This document shows positions 59,743 through 64,000 of a stretch of 64,000 bases of DNA, piece after piece. Positions within the stretch are counted from its first letter, which is position 1. Every line of letters begins with the position of its first letter. The notes beneath the pieces are model-generated. The model did no database searches. It had not been told where the DNA came from and saw only the letters and a list, made by a program, of their open reading frames with translations. Source of the stretch: Asticcacaulis excentricus CB 48 (GTDB lineage: Bacteria; Pseudomonadota; Alphaproteobacteria; Caulobacterales; Caulobacteraceae); assembly GCF_000175215.2 (NCBI RefSeq), contig NC_014816.1, positions 2,105,001 through 2,169,000 of the forward strand, read 5' to 3'. The translations under genes and the position numbers were made by a program.

Positions 59743-61709
59743 CCCTTTTTGCCCCGATTGGCTAGCCCCAGCCGCAGGCGACGGTCACACAGCGACAAAA
59801 CCCCGCCTATGGCCATCAGCAGCGGCCCGAAGAAGATCAGCCTCGCCCAAGGATTATAAAGCGCGCGCACCTGCCAGCCATCGGGGGACGGTTCGCCCAG
59901 CACAAAATAGAGATCGTTCAGCGGCTGGAAACACAGGGCGACCTCGGTCGTCACGGTTGATGAAGCCGGATAGAATCGGCGCTCCGGCAGGGCTTGACAT
60001 ACGGACTTGCCACCGCGACGGACATTGAGGACACCGCGTTCTGCCTCATAGTTCGGCCCGACCACGCTCTTGATATCGCTCAGGCGCACCTCATAGGCTC
60101 CCACGCGCAACGCCCCACCAACGCGCAAATGATCAACGGCGCTGAGTTTCGCCTGGGTTTCGACCACCGCCCCCATCACGAATAGGCCGAGCCCCACATG
60201 CGCGAGCACCATGCCATGCGTCGCCAGCGGCAGGGCGCTAAAGCGACGCAGGCTCTCAGAAAACGGCACCTTCAGAAGGTGCGTTCGCTCCTGCAAAACC
60301 CGCCACGAGCCGAGGATGACCCAGCCCCCCAAAAGGAAGCCAGTACCGATGGAGAGGACCTTTTTCGCCTCGCCGTTGCCCATCAGTACCGCGCCCAGTA
60401 CGGCCAGAAACAGCGAGATCCCGCCCGCCAGGGCCAGCCTCTGACCCACAGCCTTGAGGTCCCCGCGCTTCCACGCCATCAGGCTGGCCAAGGGCAGGAT
60501 GAGCATTGCCACCGACATGGCCGGCACAAAGCTAAGATTATAGTAGGGCGTGCCAACCGAAATCGTCTTGCCTGTCAGGGCTTCCATCAGCAGCGGGTAA
60601 AGCGTCCCCAGACAGACGGTGGAAAGCGCCACGAAGACCAGCAGGTTATTGAGCACGAGGGTCGATTCGCGGCTGACCGGCGAAAAGACCCCTCCGGAAC
60701 TCAGCGTCGCGGCGCGGAACACATAGAGGGCAAACCCGGCCCCGGCGGTAATGAAGAGGATGGCCAGCAGCAGGATGCCGCGCTGCGGATCGACGGCGAA
60801 GGCGTGCACGCTGGTCAGAACGCCGGAGCGCACCAGAAATGCCCCCAGCATGGAGAAGGTAAAGGCCAAAAGCGCCAGAAACACAGTCCAGGATTTCAGC
60901 GCGTCGCGCTTTTCCAGCACAATGGCCGAATGCAGCAAGGCGGTCGCCGCCAGCCAGGGCATGAAGGAGGCGTTTTCCACCGGGTCCCAGAACCACCAGC
61001 CACCCCAGCCGAGCTCATAATAGGCCCAGAACGAGCCCAGCGCGATGCCGAGCGTCAGAAACACCCAAGCCACAAGTGTCCAGGGCCGAACCCACCGCGC
61101 CCATTCGCGCCCGATACGCCCTTCGATCAGCGCGGCCACAGCAAAGGCGAACACTACCGAAAACCCGACATAGCCGAGATAAAGCAGCGGCGGGTGAAAC
61201 GCCAGGGCCGGGTCCTGAAGCATCGGGTTGAGCGATTGCCCCTCATAGGGAGCGGGGTCAAGACGGGCCAGCGGATTCGAAGAAAACAGCGTGAAACCGC
61301 AGAACAGCGCCCCCAGAAGCCCCTGCACCCCCAGCACCTTATGTCGCAGGCCGGACGGCAAACCTTGCCCGAATAAGGTGACCAGCGCGCCGTAGCTGAT
61401 CAGCACCATGCACCACAATAGCATCGAGCCTTCATGGCTGCCCCAGGCACCTGAGATCTTATAAAGCAGCGGTTTTAGCGTGTGCGAATGCTTGGCGACG
61501 TTGGAGACTGAAAAATCAGATGTGACAAAGGCGTGGAGCAGGGCCGCAAAGGCGAGCACGCATGCTACGGCAGCGGCCAGCGACAGGCCTTCGCTCCAGC
61601 GCGCCATGCCGCGCAGGGGACGCCACGCCGCACCCGCCACACTCAGCGCCTGAGCCAGCGACAGGAGGAAGGCCAGCCCGAGACTGAAGGTGCCCAGTTC
61701 CGCGATCAT
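59739..61709 (-). CDS. ccmF: Haem lyase subunit CcmF/CycK
   Basis: The 656-residue protein has about 14-15 membrane helices and the haem-handling tryptophan motif WGGWWFWDPVENASFMPW. The periplasmic His residues and the RxGxYEV-like C-terminal region of the family are present. It ligates haem to apocytochrome c with CcmH and CcmI. It overlaps ccmE and ccmH by four bases each, so the three are translated together. Confidence 0.96.
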   Translation of the reverse strand: MIAELGTFSLGLAFLLSLAQALSVAGAAWRPLRGMARWSEGLSLAAAVACVLAFAALLHAFVTSDFSVSNVAKHSHTLKPLLYKISGAWGSHEGSMLLWCMVLISYGALVTLFGQGLPSGLRHKVLGVQGLLGALFCGFTLFSSNPLARLDPAPYEGQSLNPMLQDPALAFHPPLLYLGYVGFSVVFAFAVAALIEGRIGREWARWVRPWTLVAWVFLTLGIALGSFWAYYELGWGGWWFWDPVENASFMPWLAATALLHSAIVLEKRDALKSWTVFLALLAFTFSMLGAFLVRSGVLTSVHAFAVDPQRGILLLAILFITAGAGFALYVFRAATLSSGGVFSPVSRESTLVLNNLLVFVALSTVCLGTLYPLLMEALTGKTISVGTPYYNLSFVPAMSVAMLILPLASLMAWKRGDLKAVGQRLALAGGISLFLAVLGAVLMGNGEAKKVLSIGTGFLLGGWVILGSWRVLQERTHLLKVPFSESLRRFSALPLATHGMVLAHVGLGLFVMGAVVETQAKLSAVDHLRVGGALRVGAYEVRLSDIKSVVGPNYEAERGVLNVRRGGKSVCQALPERRFYPASSTVTTEVALCFQPLNDLYFVLGEPSPDGWQVRALYNPWARLIFFGPLLMAIGGVLSLCDRRLRLGLANRGKKG

Positions 61710-62200
61710 TTCGCCTCACCGAAGGGTTTGGAATCGGGTTTGTCGGCGCTTTCCGGCCGCCACTCGCCTTGCTCTTTGATCGCCTTGACGACTTCCCGGG
61801 GTAAATAATTCTCGTCATGTTTTGCGAGCACGGTTTTGGCCTCGAAAACGTCGGCGCTGACACGCTGCCCTTCGCAGACCACGCCCTGCCCTTCGCGGAA
61901 TAGGTCAGGCAGGTCGCCCTTGAAGCGCACGGTCATTTCGGCCTTCTGGTCGCGCACCACGAACGTCACTTCGCCGCCGGCGCCCTTGACAATGCTGCCC
62001 GCCTTAACGAGGCCGCCAAGGCGCATCGTTCGGTGAAGCTCGGCCTTCGCCTCGTAGGCCTGCGCCGGGGTGTAGAAATAGACGACCTGATCCCTCATGG
62101 CGAACAAGGCAAGCGCCACACCGGCTATCAGGATCGGCGCGGCGATGAGAAAGATCATCAGACGCCGACGCGCCTTCATGGATTTGGGAAGGAGGCTCAT
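61706..62200 (-). CDS. ccmE: Haem chaperone CcmE/CycJ
   Basis: The 164-residue protein has one N-terminal membrane helix and a periplasmic beta-barrel. The haem-binding His is in LAKHDENYLP, followed by the conserved Tyr. It carries haem from CcmC to CcmF. It lies 133 bases after ccmI, a gap without an obvious terminator. Confidence 0.96.
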   Translation of the reverse strand: MSLLPKSMKARRRLMIFLIAAPILIAGVALALFAMRDQVVYFYTPAQAYEAKAELHRTMRLGGLVKAGSIVKGAGGEVTFVVRDQKAEMTVRFKGDLPDLFREGQGVVCEGQRVSADVFEAKTVLAKHDENYLPREVVKAIKEQGEWRPESADKPDSKPFGEAK

Positions 62201-62333
62201 GATAATCTCCGGCTAGCCCCTTTTACGGGGAGAGCGGCGCGGTAAGAGGCTGGTGATGGGCCACTCCAAAACCCTACCCTGCGAGCGCAGTCCCCCTTCC
62301 TGTCCGCCGGGAGGTATAGGTGTGACGTGTTCC

Positions 62334-63398
62334 TCATTGCGCCCCCACCGGCTGGTCGGCCCTTTGCACGATATCGCGTGCAATGGCGGGACGATCCGAA
62401 TACAGACGATCCAAGGTCGCAAGTACCTGCTTTTCGCCTTCGACATTTTTCAGCACCCGATAGGAACGCAGTAAACGCGCCCAGCCGTCGGGATCTTCGG
62501 GATTTTTAGCGAGCCGCGCCTCAAGGCCCGCCACCATACCAGCGATCTGCGTCTGAACCGTCGCCGCTGTCTGCGCCGAGCGATCAAGCGCGGCCAGTTC
62601 AGCCGCCACGGTCTTCTGACGTCCATCATCGGCAGCCAGCTTCGACTGCACCACGCCATAGAGCCGCCGCGCCTCTTCATAGCGGCCATCACTGCTGAGG
62701 ATACGCGCCGAGTAATAGAGCGCCGTGAGTTCGTCACCGTCGCGAGTCAGGGCCTCGGCAAAGGCGGCGCGCGCCTCCCCATTGCTTTGCCCCTTGTTGA
62801 GAAGCGTCAGCGCCTCGCCCAGATTGGACCAGCCAACCGCGGCTTCGGGAGCCAGTTGCGTCACGCGTTTGAAAGCCTGCGCCGCCTCGTAATAATCACC
62901 CGCCACGACCTGGGTCTGCCCCAGTTGCAGCCAGAAGGCCGGCTTGTCGCCATACTTGCCCGCCAACTGTTGAAGCGCGACCGCTGCGGGCTTCGCCTCC
63001 AGCGTTTCCGGGGCGGAGTTGAGCGTCTCAACCCACCCTTTGACGCGCGCCGCATAGGGCTGATCCGGCAAGTCGGGCTTGCCTAAGAAAACCGATAGGC
63101 CAATCGCCGCCACGGCGATTGCGACGGCCCCAATAAAACCGATGCGCGGATCGACGGCTGCCACTTCACCTGTCTCTTCGACGCGCAAAAGCGCGCGGGC
63201 CGCTTCGGTTTTTTCTTCCTGGGCCAAGGTCGCGTCGACGTAGCCTGACGCGACGCGACGATCCAGATCGGCGACAAAGGCTTCGTAGCGGCCCCGCGCC
63301 TGATCCAATGCACTTTCCGGCCTGCGGCGCAGCCATGCGACCACCAGCCCCAGAAGGGTGGCGCACAACAGTGCAGCGGCAAGCGAGAACAGCAGCAT
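62334..63398 (-). CDS. ccmI: Cytochrome c maturation protein CcmI/CycH
   Basis: The 354-residue protein has two membrane helices (LFSLAAALLCATLLGLVVAW and GFIGAVAIAVAAIGLSVFL) and a periplasmic TPR domain (about 150-340) that binds the apocytochrome C-terminus. It is the first gene of the cycHJKL set. CcmA, CcmB, CcmC, CcmD and CcmG are not in the window and are probably elsewhere. Confidence 0.94.
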   Translation of the reverse strand: MLLFSLAAALLCATLLGLVVAWLRRRPESALDQARGRYEAFVADLDRRVASGYVDATLAQEEKTEAARALLRVEETGEVAAVDPRIGFIGAVAIAVAAIGLSVFLGKPDLPDQPYAARVKGWVETLNSAPETLEAKPAAVALQQLAGKYGDKPAFWLQLGQTQVVAGDYYEAAQAFKRVTQLAPEAAVGWSNLGEALTLLNKGQSNGEARAAFAEALTRDGDELTALYYSARILSSDGRYEEARRLYGVVQSKLAADDGRQKTVAAELAALDRSAQTAATVQTQIAGMVAGLEARLAKNPEDPDGWARLLRSYRVLKNVEGEKQVLATLDRLYSDRPAIARDIVQRADQPVGAQ

Positions 63399-63468
63399 AC
63401 TCGTCAGGGGCGGCGGGTTGACCGGAACGGACGCACCGGGAGTGTGTCATAAGCCCGTTTTCGTGCGC

Positions 63469-64000
63469 TTAGGCAACCGTTTTTGGTGCCCGGAACACGT
63501 CGGCAGCCGCGACACGACGTCGCGCAAGGTTGGCCTTGTTTTCTCCCAAAAGCCCCTCCATCAGGGCAATCACGCGCTCAAAGCAGTCCATCACCGCCTG
63601 CGCGTCAAACGGATCATCGCCCACCGCGACGCCGAGCACGACGGTGAAATATGCGTCCATCTGAATTTCGGCCGCTTCAACGGTTTTATTGAGCAGGCTG
63701 AGATAACCGCCCTGTGCGGCGGCCGGACGAACCTGATTTATAAAGGCTACGGTTTGCAGCGCGGCTTCGGCCTGAGCCGGTTTCGGCCCGCTATAGTCGG
63801 GCACCTCACGCGTTGCCCGGCCAAAAATGCGCTCGGTCTTCAGCGGCAGGGCCTGCGCGATTACCTTTTCCACGCCTTTCAGACGCTCTTCCACCAACCC
63901 ATTTATGGTCTGGTTGATCGCCATGACGCGCTTGCCCCATGGCCCGTCTCGCGTCAGTTCGATCGATTTTTGCAAACTGCTTATGAGACTCAGGCACTGA
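63469..64000 (-). CDS. Protein of unknown function (5' end outside the window)
   Basis: The frame runs off the end of the window at 64000; the TTG at 63975 is not needed as a start. The visible 176 or so residues are mostly helical (LVEERLKGVEKVIAQAL, LQTVAFINQVRPAAAQGGYLSLLNKTVE), with no membrane segment. I do not recognise a family. It lies 70 bases upstream of ccmI on the same strand, so it may be transcribed with the cytochrome c genes. Confidence 0.65.
   Translation of the reverse strand, partial: QCLSLISSLQKSIELTRDGPWGKRVMAINQTINGLVEERLKGVEKVIAQALPLKTERIFGRATREVPDYSGPKPAQAEAALQTVAFINQVRPAAAQGGYLSLLNKTVEAAEIQMDAYFTVVLGVAVGDDPFDAQAVMDCFERVIALMEGLLGENKANLARRRVAAADVFRAPKTVA

Noticed and set aside
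1..64000. tRNA, rRNA, CRISPR, insertion sequence or prophage
   Set aside because: No tRNA-like cloverleaf, rRNA stretch, regular spacer array, transposase, integrase or phage structural gene was seen; the holin-named protein is a stress-family member.

Overview
The window looks like ordinary chromosome of a Caulobacterales alphaproteobacterium, most like Asticcacaulis or a close relative. The grounds are: high G+C with GTG/TTG starts and short intergenic gaps; a PleC-like kinase beside glnE; a large TonB-dependent receptor of the Xanthomonas/Caulobacter type followed by a tryptophan-halogenase-like flavoprotein; several LacI regulators next to secreted glycosidases; and the alphaproteobacterial cytochrome c maturation order cycH-cycJ-cycK-cycL followed by degP. 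Genus assignment is inference. I see no tRNA, rRNA, CRISPR array, transposase or phage gene.

Layout. 1-8 kb: 3' part of a PleC-like kinase, an EamA transporter, an ECF sigma / anti-sigma / periplasmic metal-sensor trio, glnE, and a small membrane protein behind a CtrA-box-like motif. 8-13 kb: an OmpR-type regulator, histidine kinase and S41 peptidase operon, then a phasin and 3-hydroxybutyrate dehydrogenase. 13-36 kb: an Atm1-like ABC exporter followed by an accessory carbohydrate region: GDSL acetylesterase, DsbA-like oxidoreductase, esterase plus a frameshifted GH97 glucosidase, a LacI regulator, a GT39-like membrane protein, serine deaminase, an esterase, a Dabb protein, a MerC protein with Zur-like boxes, a polysaccharide deacetylase, a GH2 enzyme, a second LacI, a TonB receptor and the halogenase-like protein.

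36-47.5 kb is a signalling and envelope-stress block: a KdpE-like regulator, a DUF1328 protein, a hydrolase/MarR pair with two clear operators, then a minus-strand set of CHASE3-PAS kinase, Rcp1-like receiver, REC-kinase-REC hybrid, unknown protein, KdpD-like kinase and double-receiver protein. It ends with an entericidin lipoprotein, Holin-X-like protein, DUF883-like protein and CsbD protein. Between the last two lies an unusual nested inverted repeat with long G runs.

47.5-57.3 kb: an AraD1/GguC-like enzyme divergent from an FCD-type GntR regulator, a dicarboxylate symporter, a sodium:solute symporter, a DUF4199 protein with a membrane-anchored LuxR-type regulator, a GH15 glucoamylase-like enzyme and a truncated haemoglobin. 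57.4-64 kb: degP, ccmH, ccmF, ccmE, ccmI and the 3' part of an unknown gene.

The strongest regulatory link is a 14-bp perfect palindrome TGAATACGTATTCA found upstream of both the GH97 locus (with a second near-copy) and the GH15 gene 34 kb away. This suggests one LacI-family alpha-glucoside regulon. The GH97 gene is broken at a run of seven G residues, so it is a decayed gene, a phase-variable gene or a base-calling error.
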